Shown in pieces: positions 40,005-47,589 of a stretch of 51,819 nt of DNA. Under the pieces are notes generated by a model. That model was not told where the DNA came from. It saw nothing but the letters and a program-made list of their open reading frames with translations, and did no database searches. This DNA is from Bacteroidota bacterium. GTDB lineage: Bacteria > Bacteroidota > Bacteroidia > Chitinophagales > Chitinophagaceae. The stretch covers positions 1 to 51,819 of the forward strand of contig JAUZOA010000032.1 in the NCBI GenBank assembly GCA_030706685.1, read 5' to 3'. A program made the position numbers and the translations under genes. Numbering within the stretch: position 1 is the stretch's first letter; each line of letters starts with the position of its first letter.

Positions 40005-40586
40005 TTATACTTGTTCTTCTCCCCCGCTTTCTTCCGGTGATGCGTCACTCCCCATGCCCAGATCACTTTCTTCCGATTCTCCTTCTCCTTCTTCAACAAA
40101 ACCATCTGTCACCTGCGTCAAATCATATTTTTCTTCCACGTCGGCGAATTTTTCTCCAAGCAAACCTTTGGTTCCATATTGACTCGGCGCAATACCTTCT
40201 GTACGCACGGTGGAAGGGTAACTTATTTTCGGGTTTTCTTCTTTGGCTACATTGATCAGCTCTACCAGGAATGTCCAGTTCTTATTAAAATCATACTGGT
40301 AAATGAATTTCTGGTTAGGGTTACGGATCTCGGAGCCGATGGTTGTTTCGCTCATCAACAAGGGCGGGGCCTGGTATTCCTTATCATATTTTTCCAGGCT
40401 GATCTCCCGGCCACGCACCCAATGGTCATTACTGCGGTAAAAAGTAGCCTTATGTTTATTATCAAACTCATACGCTTTTAAGATCGCTTCGTGGAGATCT
40501 AAAAAAGATTGTGTATGACGTGCGGCCACATCCCGGTAAATACTTTCATCCTCTTCATAATATATCCTGAATCGTAAAATTGCCAT
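40005..40586 (-). CDS. PRiA4_ORF3-like protein (IS1096 TnpR-type family)
   Basis: The protein is 193 residues from ATG 40586, which is favoured because a TAAATTTG box ends four bases before it and an upstream in-frame TTG would lie inside that box. MAILRFRIYYEEDESIYRDV, FLDLHEAILKAYEFDNKHKA and WTFLVELINVAKEE are typical of the pRiA4b ORF-3 family, which is found on plasmids, IS1096 and many chromosomes and has no settled function. The C-terminal 35 residues are very acidic (EEGEGESEESDLGMGSDAS), suggesting a nucleic-acid-mimic or flexible tail. It follows cca closely but probably has its own promoter. Confidence 0.82.
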   Translation of the reverse strand: MAILRFRIYYEEDESIYRDVAARHTQSFLDLHEAILKAYEFDNKHKATFYRSNDHWVRGREISLEKYDKEYQAPPLLMSETTIGSEIRNPNQKFIYQYDFNKNWTFLVELINVAKEENPKISYPSTVRTEGIAPSQYGTKGLLGEKFADVEEKYDLTQVTDGFVEEGEGESEESDLGMGSDASPEESGGEEQV

Positions 40587-40589
40587 ACA

Positions 40590-40597
40590 CAAATTTA
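40590..40597 (-). promoter_or_regulatory. TAAATTTG -7 box for the PRiA4_ORF3-like gene
   Basis: This perfect TAnnTTTG box shares its first bases with the TAA stop codon of cca. It ends three bases before the ATG, so the transcript would be leaderless. Confidence 0.6.
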
Positions 40598-42079
40598 TGA
40601 TTTTATTGTCTTTAAACCCATTTCATTTGCCCTTGTTATCAGAAATTGACAGGCGGCCTCGTAAGTATTAGGAATTTCTCCGTCAAGTATGGCATCCTTC
40701 AATGCATTTTTAAGGATCCCGACGGGTTTTGAAGGTGTTAACCCAAACATTTCCATGATCTTTTCACCGGTCACCGGGGGTTGCCAGTTCCGGATATGAT
40801 CGCTTTCCTCCACTTCCTTGCACCGTTGCCTGACCATTTGAAAGTTTTCTATATATCTTTTTACTTTCTGTTTATTTTTTGAAGTAATATCCGCTTCGCA
40901 AAGGAGCATCAATGAATCAAAATCTTCTCCTGCGTCAAATAATAAACGTCTTATCGCCGAATCAGTGATATTCTCCTTTGTCAGGCTGATCGGCCGTAAA
41001 TGCAGCTCCACCATTTTTTTTACGAAACGCATTTTCTCGTTTTGCGGCAACTTTAGTTTTGTAAATATCCTGGGCACCATTCTCCCCCCCACTACTTCAT
41101 GCCCGTGAAATGTCCACCCATGACCTTCTTCAAATTTTTTGGTAAGTGGCTTCGCGATATCATGCAAAACAGCGGCCCACCGCAGCCATATATCATCAGA
41201 GACCTGTGCCAGGTTGTCCAGTACCTGCAATGTGTGATAAAAATTATCCTTATGCCCGTGACCGTCCTTATACTCGGCCCCTGCAAGGTCAACCATCTGG
41301 GGAAAGATAATATGGAGCAATCCTGTTTTATATAAAAGATCAAAACCTATGGAGGGCCTTGGCGAAGCAATGATCTTATTCAGTTCATCAGTAATCCTTT
41401 CCTGTGAAATGATCTTGATACGATAAGCGCCATCTTTGATAGCCTGCAATGTTTTTTCTTCAATCAAAAAATGCAGTTGTGCGGCAAAGCGTATAGCCCT
41501 CATCATTCGCAGCGGATCATCGCTGAAGGTTTGCAATGGATCGAGCGGCGTTTTAATGATCTTATGTTTAAGATCGCTGAGCCCATTGAATGGATCCACC
41601 AGTTTACCATAATCTTTCTTATTCAAACTGATGGCGAGCGCATTCATGGTAAAATCTCTTCGTTCCTGGTCCTCTTCCAATGTGCCGGGTTCCACTTCCG
41701 GTTTCCGGGAATGAAGCTGGTAGCTTTCTTTGCGGGCGCCGACAAATTCGATATCGAAAGCCCCGGCCTCCCCCAAACCCCCTCCTTTGGAGGGGGCTTT
41801 CGAAGAGTCATTATTGTCGGAAAGATTTATCTTGATATGCGCTGTGCCGAAAGTTTTAAAATAATTGACAGGCGGAACAGGATCAAAACGTTTAGCGACG
41901 GCCATGGCCAGTTCTATCCCATCGCCGGTACAAACTATATCCGCATCTTTGGTTGGCCGGCCAAGCAGTTTATCCCTTACAAAACCGCCTATCAAATAAG
42001 CTTTCACCCCCAGTGCGGCGGCAGCATCAGTAATCTTTTTTAATACCTGTAATTCCTTTTCAGTACAATGTATTTCCAT
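40595..42079 (-). CDS. cca: CCA tRNA nucleotidyltransferase with HD domain
   Basis: The 494-residue enzyme adds or repairs the 3' CCA of tRNAs, needed here because the tRNA genes in view do not encode CCA. The N-terminal head has AYLIGGFVRDKLLGRPTKDADIV with the catalytic Asp pair. RRDFTMNALAISL and DDPLRMMRAIRFAAQLHF follow, and the HD domain has GHGHKDNFYHTLQVL and AAVLHDIAKP. A segment at about residues 90-108 (SSKAPSKGGGLGEAGAFD) looks inserted before IEFVGARKESY and its DNA is a C/G-rich hairpin repeat. A TAACTTTG box sits eight bases before the ATG. Confidence 0.96.
   Translation of the reverse strand: MEIHCTEKELQVLKKITDAAAALGVKAYLIGGFVRDKLLGRPTKDADIVCTGDGIELAMAVAKRFDPVPPVNYFKTFGTAHIKINLSDNNDSSKAPSKGGGLGEAGAFDIEFVGARKESYQLHSRKPEVEPGTLEEDQERRDFTMNALAISLNKKDYGKLVDPFNGLSDLKHKIIKTPLDPLQTFSDDPLRMMRAIRFAAQLHFLIEEKTLQAIKDGAYRIKIISQERITDELNKIIASPRPSIGFDLLYKTGLLHIIFPQMVDLAGAEYKDGHGHKDNFYHTLQVLDNLAQVSDDIWLRWAAVLHDIAKPLTKKFEEGHGWTFHGHEVVGGRMVPRIFTKLKLPQNEKMRFVKKMVELHLRPISLTKENITDSAIRRLLFDAGEDFDSLMLLCEADITSKNKQKVKRYIENFQMVRQRCKEVEESDHIRNWQPPVTGEKIMEMFGLTPSKPVGILKNALKDAILDGEIPNTYEAACQFLITRANEMGLKTIKS
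41759..41804 (-). repeat. In-frame C/G-rich hairpin inside cca
   Basis: On the minus strand GCCCCCTCCAAAGGAGGGGG is a near-perfect hairpin, followed by TTTGGGGGAGGC. It encodes APSKGGGLGEAG between two conserved parts of the enzyme. Similar words lie at 28966-29001 (intergenic) and 16936-16972 (in frame). Confidence 0.7.
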
Positions 42080-42087
42080 AAACCACG

Positions 42088-42095
42088 CAAAGTTA
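42088..42095 (-). promoter_or_regulatory. TAACTTTG -7 box for cca
   Basis: A perfect TAnnTTTG box ends eight bases before the cca ATG on the minus strand, implying a very short or absent leader. Confidence 0.6.
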
Positions 42096-42188
42096 GTTTA
42101 TGAAGGCCCAAGGAACAAACCCAATACAGCTTTCCTGCAAAGTGAACTTTAGCTATTTTTACTGATATTACATCATTAATTCCAATTC

Positions 42189-44081
42189 ATGAAACGTATC
42201 GCCATTGCTATCCTTTATTTTGCCATTTTATGTTCAAAAAAAATAATAGCCCAACCACATCTTCCTTCCTATACAGAAGTGGCAAAAGAGTTTTTTATCA
42301 ACTACTCGCATGAACGGAAAGACAGTAACGACCGTGTATTTTTTGTAAAAAAAAAGCCGGGATGGTATGTTCGCATCGCTGATCAATATACCGACAGTGT
42401 AAAAAACGAACAATTATTCTGGGCCATACAAGACAATAAATACAAACCATTAAATGGTTTTGGGCCGGGGATCTCCCGCGAAGAGGCGGCAAAAAAGATT
42501 AAAGAAGGGCTGCAGGATTCCTACGGGCCTTTTATATATGGCTTCGAACGATGCCGCTATTTTGGTTATAACGAATGGGACAATGATATGATAAAGGATT
42601 TTGGCGGCGCCATTCCTGAAAACGATACTTTGCTTGAAGGTCTTGCACGGGCTTATAGTTCTTATGCTGATAGGTATTTAATGTATCAAACGGGAGGCTA
42701 CCCTTTCGACAATGATTCCTTAAAAACAAAATTAGCGAAGGGCAAGATTCCTGGTAAAGAAAGAGTCGCACAATTCCTGGCCTGCACAAACAAGGCTATT
42801 GACTGTTATCGCAGGCTCGGAGAAAGGAATCCCGGGTACCGGCTGCTCGTAGGCACTCCCGAAATGAAACTCATCAATGAACAATTTTACCAGTACCAGG
42901 AATTGCGTACGTATGGGTACCTCGAAGAAGCAGGACGGGTAATGGCAGCTATTAAAAGTAATGTCATTTACAGCCAGATCGGTCATATGTACCTGGATGC
43001 CTGCCCGGCTAACAGCATCTTAATTTCGTATGGCGACAATGATACTTACCCACTTTGGTATGTCCAGGCTAAAGAAGGATACCGAAAAGATGTGACCGTA
43101 CTGAATTTCCAATTACTCAGCACCGTTCAATACCTGGATATGCTTAAACGGAACAAGGAAGTTGTTTTTTCTACGGACCTGTCCATCTTAAAAAAAATAA
43201 ATTCCGATTATTTTTATTTCCGGGATGAGGCCGGACAACCGGCACAGTTATCTGCCGCATTAGCGGCTTTCATAGAAGATATACAAAAAGTAAAATATCC
43301 ATTCCCCCGGCAAAACGATACGATAGCTTCCTACAGAACCAAAGAAGTTATCGCCGATATCAACCTCGCTCTTTTAAAAAAGATCTGCAACCAGTCCAAT
43401 CTTGTTCCGCTAATGAGTTTTGAACTCAGCGACTATATGTTATTGAACGACTTTATACTTCTCGACCTGTTGAATATGAATTTATATACAAGGCCCATTT
43501 GCGTCACCACAAGAATGAACCTTTTTTCCGAAAAATACATGGAGTGCGAAGGATCCGTGTACAGGATATTGCCGCTTGATGAAAATGCAACCGCTGAGAA
43601 AGCCCGTATTGAAATATTGAAGATCAGCAGTTTTCTCGCGAAGCATGAAAAGCCCGTAATAGTTTCATACGGCGATAAGCAGTCACCCGGGTATGAGGAT
43701 GTACTTCACGGCCTTCATTCAACATTGTTTGCGGTACTGATCAGCGATTATATCAGTCTGGAAAACCTGGCCAAAGCGAAAGAATGGGCCGGCAGGTACC
43801 TTGCCAATCCTGATTTGAAAAAACTTTCTCCCGTTATTGCCGACCTGGACGTTTTCGAATCTTTGATTAAAGCGGGATATGTGGACGAAGGCAGGCTCCG
43901 CATTGAAGAGATGGCTAAAAAATTATCGTACCCCAGCCGGGATTATTCAGCCATGTCATTTTTTCATTCAAAAGAAGACCTGCTCGATACGCTGGAATAT
44001 TTGGAATATATTCTTGACAGAAATAAGGCCTCCACCGGTACCATTGAAAAAATAATGGATGATATAAGAAAAGAAGATTAA
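42189..44081 (+). CDS. Exported protein resembling the C-terminal domain of DUF2723 proteins
   Basis: The 630-residue protein has a signal peptide (RIAIAILYFAILCSKKIIAQ). Around residues 270-315 it carries NSILISYGDNDTYPLWYVQA and KDVTVLNFQLLSTVQYLDM, which match the phrase '(F/Y)GDNDT-PLWY-QE-EG-R-DV-V-N-SLL' that I know from the C-terminal part of Bacteroidota DUF2723 membrane proteins. Here no membrane helices of DUF2723 are present, so this domain is exported on its own. Helical repeats fill the rest (AKEWAGRYLANPDLKKLSPV). DUF2723 proteins relate to glycosyltransferase-like (POMT) enzymes; a role here is unknown. It converges with tsaC. Confidence 0.72.
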   Translation: MKRIAIAILYFAILCSKKIIAQPHLPSYTEVAKEFFINYSHERKDSNDRVFFVKKKPGWYVRIADQYTDSVKNEQLFWAIQDNKYKPLNGFGPGISREEAAKKIKEGLQDSYGPFIYGFERCRYFGYNEWDNDMIKDFGGAIPENDTLLEGLARAYSSYADRYLMYQTGGYPFDNDSLKTKLAKGKIPGKERVAQFLACTNKAIDCYRRLGERNPGYRLLVGTPEMKLINEQFYQYQELRTYGYLEEAGRVMAAIKSNVIYSQIGHMYLDACPANSILISYGDNDTYPLWYVQAKEGYRKDVTVLNFQLLSTVQYLDMLKRNKEVVFSTDLSILKKINSDYFYFRDEAGQPAQLSAALAAFIEDIQKVKYPFPRQNDTIASYRTKEVIADINLALLKKICNQSNLVPLMSFELSDYMLLNDFILLDLLNMNLYTRPICVTTRMNLFSEKYMECEGSVYRILPLDENATAEKARIEILKISSFLAKHEKPVIVSYGDKQSPGYEDVLHGLHSTLFAVLISDYISLENLAKAKEWAGRYLANPDLKKLSPVIADLDVFESLIKAGYVDEGRLRIEEMAKKLSYPSRDYSAMSFFHSKEDLLDTLEYLEYILDRNKASTGTIEKIMDDIRKED

Positions 44082-44096
44082 CAGTCAAGTAATAAT

Positions 44097-44669
44097 TTAC
44101 GGTCGTAATACAGTAGCCGTGCCGTCTTTGTTCCATTTGATAACCGAAGAAGGTTCTGCGGGAATAGCATCATCCTGGCGGTAATTAACAATATAATCAA
44201 CCCCGATCTTTATTTCAATATCAATCCCGGAAAATGTTGCCGGCACCGGCTTTCCGGATATATTAGCGGATGTTGAAACAATCGGCTTGCGAAATCTTTT
44301 CAGGAGATGACGGCAAAAATCATCCTGGCAGATCCTGATAGCGATGCTTCCATCCTTTCCTACAATGTTTTCCGCCAATCCAATCGCACCCTTATATACT
44401 ACTGTAGTTGGCTTAGTTGCCTGCTCCAGGTAATCAAAGACGCGGAGATCTGGATTGGCTATATGTTGCAGCACATCACGCTCTTCGGCTACCAGTACGA
44501 TCATGGCCTTGTTATCCAGGCGCTTTTTCAATTTATATATACGTTCGGCGGCTTTTTCATTGGTGGCGTCGCAACCTATTCCCCAGACCGTATCTGTTGG
44601 ATAAAGGATAAGGCCTCCCCCTCTCAAAACTTTCAGGCATTGTTCAATATCGTTATTAAAATCTACCAT
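44097..44669 (-). CDS. tsaC: L-threonylcarbamoyladenylate synthase
   Basis: The 190-residue protein has the YrdC/Sua5 core: EQCLKVLRGGGLILYPTDTV, WGIGCDATNEKAAERIYKLK, KPTTVVYKGAIGLAENIVG, SIAIRICQDDFCRHLLK and KPIVSTSANISGKP. It makes threonylcarbamoyl-AMP from Thr, bicarbonate and ATP, the first step to t6A37 of tRNAs reading ANN codons. It lacks the extra Sua5 C-terminal domain, so TsaC is the fitting name. Its start overlaps the end of the glycosyltransferase gene by seven bases, implying one transcript. Confidence 0.93.
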   Translation of the reverse strand: MVDFNNDIEQCLKVLRGGGLILYPTDTVWGIGCDATNEKAAERIYKLKKRLDNKAMIVLVAEERDVLQHIANPDLRVFDYLEQATKPTTVVYKGAIGLAENIVGKDGSIAIRICQDDFCRHLLKRFRKPIVSTSANISGKPVPATFSGIDIEIKIGVDYIVNYRQDDAIPAEPSSVIKWNKDGTATVLRP

Positions 44670-45814
44670 ACCATTTTATATACATTCATGACGGAATCCG
44701 CACATTTTTGCTGCGTAAAGTTTTGCGCATGTTGCCATCCCTTTTCTTTCATCATTTTTACAGCATCTTTATCCGTATAGATACTTCGCATGCCTTCCGC
44801 GATCTCTTCGGCGCTGTTGGGATTAACATAATAAGCTCCTTCGCCACCCGCTTCGGGTAAACAGGAAACATTCGATGTAATAACAGGAAGCCGGCTCCAT
44901 AAGGCCTCCAGCACAGGTATACCGAAGCCTTCAAAAAAAGAAGGATAGATCATGGCGATGGCCGATTGATAGATAGCAGGAAAATCAATCGCGGACTGAA
45001 AGGCTTCGGAAGATTTCGCGGAAGGTTCCTCTGAAAGAAAAATTATCTTCTGTTCCAGCCCGTTTTGTTTAATATAGTCTTTTACCTGTTGTTTGTATTT
45101 TCCCCCTTCCCCGATAGCCACCAAAGGAATATTTATTTCATTCCTCAGCAGGAATATGGCTTTACAGATTCCCAGCAGGTTTTTTCTTTCAATCACTGAG
45201 CCCACATATAAAAAGAACTGGCCGGGAAGACCATACTTTGTTTTTATTTTCTTTTTTTCTTCTTCGCTTATTTCTTTTCCGAAGGCGGGATTACAACTCT
45301 GGTAACAAACAACAATCTTATCTTCCCGTATTTTATAAAATTCAATGATGTCCTTCCTGGTTTGCTCACTGATGGCAATTACTTTATCAGCATGTTGACA
45401 GGCATAACGGAATTTCCTGGAATAAATCTTTACATCTATCGGGTTATATTGTTCCGGGAAACGTTCATGGATCAGGTCATGAATGGTAACTACCGACCGG
45501 GTCCCGGTTTTATCAATTCCAACAGGTATCTCATGGCTAAGACCGTGATACAGGTCAATATGATATTTCTCCAGGTCTTTTTTTACCCAACTGCTTCGCC
45601 AGGCGGAACGAAATAAAGTAGAAGGAAAATGTTGTGGCCTTATTTCATGAATATTATTCGCGGTTAAAGTAAATAAAGAGGAAGCTTTGGGATTGAATAG
45701 ATAGTATTGATGATCGGGCCAAAATTCCGACAATGAACGGATCAGTGTCCGGCTATAATGGCCGAGCCCTGTGCCATTATGATAAGCTCTTTTTGCATCG
45801 AACCCGATGTTCAT
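44663..45814 (-). CDS. Family 4 glycosyltransferase
   Basis: The protein is 383 residues from ATG 45814. A TATCTTTG promoter box lies six bases upstream, and an in-frame codon further up would fall inside that box. GFDAKRAYHNGTGLGHYSR and TIHDLIHERFPEQYNPID shape the N-terminal Rossmann half. The C-terminal half has FFLYVGSVIERKNLLGICKA, YPSFFEGFGIPVLEALWSR (the EX7E-type donor site) and PVITSNVSCLPEAGGEGAYY, as in GT4 mannosyl- or hexosyltransferases. Donor and acceptor are unknown. No other polysaccharide genes are nearby; tsaC follows with overlap. Confidence 0.92.
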   Translation of the reverse strand: MNIGFDAKRAYHNGTGLGHYSRTLIRSLSEFWPDHQYYLFNPKASSLFTLTANNIHEIRPQHFPSTLFRSAWRSSWVKKDLEKYHIDLYHGLSHEIPVGIDKTGTRSVVTIHDLIHERFPEQYNPIDVKIYSRKFRYACQHADKVIAISEQTRKDIIEFYKIREDKIVVCYQSCNPAFGKEISEEEKKKIKTKYGLPGQFFLYVGSVIERKNLLGICKAIFLLRNEINIPLVAIGEGGKYKQQVKDYIKQNGLEQKIIFLSEEPSAKSSEAFQSAIDFPAIYQSAIAMIYPSFFEGFGIPVLEALWSRLPVITSNVSCLPEAGGEGAYYVNPNSAEEIAEGMRSIYTDKDAVKMMKEKGWQHAQNFTQQKCADSVMNVYKMVW

Positions 45815-45820
45815 AGTTTG

Positions 45821-45828
45821 CAAAGATA
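45821..45828 (-). promoter_or_regulatory. TATCTTTG -7 box for the glycosyltransferase-tsaC operon
   Basis: A perfect TAnnTTTG box on the minus strand ends six bases before the ATG at 45814, suggesting a leaderless or nearly leaderless mRNA. Confidence 0.62.
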
Positions 45829-45842
45829 AGCTGTAAGAAGTC

Positions 45843-45931
45843 CTGAAGACGGAAAGACCAGAAGTTCGAAAGACTATTCAATATAGACGTAAGGTTCTTT
45901 CTGACTTCCGGACTTCCGGTCTTTTCGACTT
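45843..45931. repeat. Stuttered hairpin of GACTTCCGGACTTCCGG words
   Basis: AGACGGAAAGACCAGAAGTT followed by CGAAAGACT (45847-45875) faces the complementary TCTGACTTCCGGACTTCCGG and TCTTTTCGACTT (about 45899-45931). It lies between the divergent glycosyltransferase and dapD promoters. Confidence 0.75.
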
Positions 45932-45949
45932 ACATTCCCACTTTCCGGC

Positions 45950-45957
45950 TAATTTTG
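45950..45957 (+). promoter_or_regulatory. TAATTTTG -7 box for dapD
   Basis: A perfect TAnnTTTG box lies 15 bases before the dapD ATG. Confidence 0.65.
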
Positions 45958-45972
45958 CTTTAAACTTCAAAC

Positions 45973-46779
45973 ATGAAAGAATTGGTACAAGAAGCCTGGA
46001 ACAATCGGGAACTGCTAAAAAGAAATAAATATGTCGATACTATCCATGTTGTTATTGAAGAACTGGACGCGGGAAGATTGCGGGTCGCTTCCCCGGTGGG
46101 TGAGAGCTGGGAGGTAAATGAATGGGTGAAGCAGGCGATATTAATGTATTTCAGCATCCAACCGATGCAGACATGGAGCGTAGAACCTTTCGAGTTTTAT
46201 GATAAGATGCTGCTGAAGAAAAATTATAAGGAACTGGGTGTTCGCGCCGTACCTCATGCGGTAGCAAGATATGGAGCTTATATTGCCCGAAATGTGGTAC
46301 TGATGCCTTCGTATGTAAACATAGGCGCCTATGTGGACGAAGGGACGATGGTAGATACATGGGCCACGGTCGGGAGTTGTGCGCAGATAGGCAAAGGGGT
46401 ACACCTGAGTGGTGGCGTAGGCATCGGTGGCGTACTGGAGCCCCTGCAGGCTTCTCCCGTAATTATTGAAGACGGTTGTTTTATTGGCAGTCGTTGTATC
46501 GTGGTAGAAGGGGTAAGAGTAGAGAAAGAAGCGGTACTTGGGGCCAATGTTGTTTTGACTCAATCGACAAAAATCATAGATGTCAGTGGCAATGAGCCCA
46601 AAGAATATAAGGGAAGGGTACCGGCGCGAAGTGTTGTCATTCCTGGTTCATATACTAAAAAATTCCCTGCCGGTGAATATGGTGTGGGTTGCGCCCTGAT
46701 CATTGGTCAGCGTAAGCCAAGCACCGACCTGAAAACAAGCCTGAATGATGCGCTGAGGGATTTCAATGTTTCGGTATAG
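45973..46779 (+). CDS. dapD: Tetrahydrodipicolinate N-succinyltransferase
   Basis: The 268-residue enzyme carries out the succinylation step of the lysine/diaminopimelate pathway. Its left-handed parallel beta-helix is visible as hexapeptide repeats (MPSYVNIGAYVDEGTMVDTW; ATVGSCAQIGKGVHLSGGVG; IGGVLEPLQASPVIIEDGCF). The N-terminal helical domain starts MKELVQEAWNNRELLKRNKY and contains EWVKQAILMYFSI. The length is typical. It produces the precursor for peptidoglycan cross-links and Lys. It is monocistronic and followed by tRNA-Leu. Confidence 0.97.
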   Translation: MKELVQEAWNNRELLKRNKYVDTIHVVIEELDAGRLRVASPVGESWEVNEWVKQAILMYFSIQPMQTWSVEPFEFYDKMLLKKNYKELGVRAVPHAVARYGAYIARNVVLMPSYVNIGAYVDEGTMVDTWATVGSCAQIGKGVHLSGGVGIGGVLEPLQASPVIIEDGCFIGSRCIVVEGVRVEKEAVLGANVVLTQSTKIIDVSGNEPKEYKGRVPARSVVIPGSYTKKFPAGEYGVGCALIIGQRKPSTDLKTSLNDALRDFNVSV

Positions 46780-46784
46780 TCGCT

Positions 46785-46792
46785 TATATTTG
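46785..46792 (+). promoter_or_regulatory. TATATTTG -7 box for tRNA-Leu
   Basis: A perfect TAnnTTTG box lies 37 bases before the tRNA 5' end. An AGCTAATAGCT-type repeat (46798-46828) lies between them. Confidence 0.65.
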
Positions 46793-46797
46793 CAGCC

Positions 46798-46828
46798 CGC
46801 TAACAGCTTACAGCTATTAGCTTTTAGT
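46798..46828. repeat. AGCTATTAGCT stuttered hairpin in the tRNA-Leu leader
   Basis: CGCTAACAGCTTACAGCTAT followed by TAGCTTTTAG is the fifth occurrence of this word in the window. It would be transcribed as the 5' leader of the tRNA precursor. Confidence 0.7.
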
Positions 46829-46829
46829 T

Positions 46830-46913
46830 GCCCGGGTGGCGAAATTGGTAGACGCACTGTCTTCAGGTGGCAGCATCCGAAAGGTTGTGCTGGTTCGAAT
46901 CCAGTCCCGGGCA
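46830..46913 (+). tRNA. tRNA-Leu (anticodon CAG)
   Basis: The cloverleaf is complete with acceptor GCCCGGG / CCCGGGC, anticodon arm CTGTC-TTCAGGT-GGCAG (CAG, reads CTG), the long variable arm of a class II tRNA (CATCCGAAAGGTTGTGC) and T-arm CTGGTTCGAATCCAG. CCA is not encoded. Confidence 0.97.
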
Positions 46914-46919
46914 CAAATA

Positions 46920-46982
46920 CAGAAAGAGAAAGAGAGCGGGGAGCGTCCAGACACTCTTTCTCTTTCTGTTTCTCTTTCTGCT
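46920..46982 (+). terminator. Terminator-like stuttered hairpin after tRNA-Leu
   Basis: CAGAAAGAGAAAGAG (46920-46934) and CTCTTTCTCTTTCTG (46954-46968) are perfectly complementary over 15 bp. The T-rich word TTTCTCTTTCTG then repeats. It combines a likely terminator with the stuttered-word style of the other repeats. Confidence 0.75.
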
Positions 46983-46995
46983 TTCAATTTTGCCT

Positions 46996-47276
46996 CTATT
47001 CCAAATTTTTAATCATCGTATATAAGATTCTTGAAATTTCATCAAAATCAGAGTATGGCTCATTTTTCAAGCCATCAGGTATTTCCCCTACATCGTGCAG
47101 GAAGTTAATTAGAGATGAACATTCAAATACTGAGCCCCTTGCTGTAACGAAGAAATTCTTTCTGTCCTTTGCGCTGAATTTGGCACTCCCCTCCGCAATA
47201 TTGAGCATAATGCTAAGACATGCTCTGCCTAACTGGTTTTTAGGGTATAAAGTGAATTTTTTCAATGTTTTATGTT
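46996..47276 (-). pseudogene. 5'-truncated four-helix-bundle (IVS-type) gene
   Basis: The frame encodes the last three helices of the family: KNQLGRACLSIMLNIAEGSA, KDRKNFFVTARGSVFECSSL and FDEISRILYTMIKNLE. The expected first helix (in the style of '-FEDL-VWQKA-') is missing. Recognisable homology begins exactly where the oppositely oriented GIY-YIG frame starts (47265), and the upstream codons only read its complement. It appears to have lost its 5' part when the GIY-YIG segment arrived, or vice versa. An intact relative lies at 27483-27890. Confidence 0.7.
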
Positions 47277-47501
47277 TATTCGATTCATAGCTTACCCAAG
47301 AATTATACTTTCGCAGGTTTGACTGATAATGTGGAAAGAAAATTTCTTGAACATCAATCCGGCAGAAATAAAACGACAAGGCCTTACAGGCCATTTAAAA
47401 TAATTTACGCTGAAGAGTGCTCAACGAGGCAAGAAGCACAGGAGCGGGAAAGATACTTGAAACCAGGTGTTAGAAAGGAATATCTCACATCACTTCTATA
47501 A
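47265..47501 (+). CDS. Degenerate GIY-YIG domain protein, 78 aa
   Basis: The protein has the GIY-YIG order: FYVYSIHS, then YTFAGLTDNVERKFLEHQSG, RPFKIIYAEE, EAQERERYLKPGVRKEYL. The first motif reads VYS instead of GIY and the second FAG instead of YIG, so the tyrosine of the second motif is lost and nuclease activity is doubtful. The Arg of the helix (VERK) and the Glu of EAQERE remain. It overlaps the truncated four-helix-bundle gene head-on by a few codons and ends before a hairpin (47515-47563). It is unlike the intact copy at 7232. Confidence 0.7.
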   Translation: MFYVYSIHSLPKNYTFAGLTDNVERKFLEHQSGRNKTTRPYRPFKIIYAEECSTRQEAQERERYLKPGVRKEYLTSLL

Positions 47502-47514
47502 AATTAAGAATTAA

Positions 47515-47563
47515 TTATATGGCGAACAGCCAGAAACAGCTTAATCCGGCTGTCTGCATATAA
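47515..47563. repeat. Hairpin after the second GIY-YIG gene
   Basis: TTATATG and CATATAA, plus ACAGCC and GGCTGT further in, form an interrupted stem around AGAAACAGCTTAATCC. It lies between convergent genes. It lacks a T-run, so it may be an element end and not a terminator. Confidence 0.5.
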
Positions 47564-47589
47564 CAATTTGAAAACCGGGTATCGCAGGC

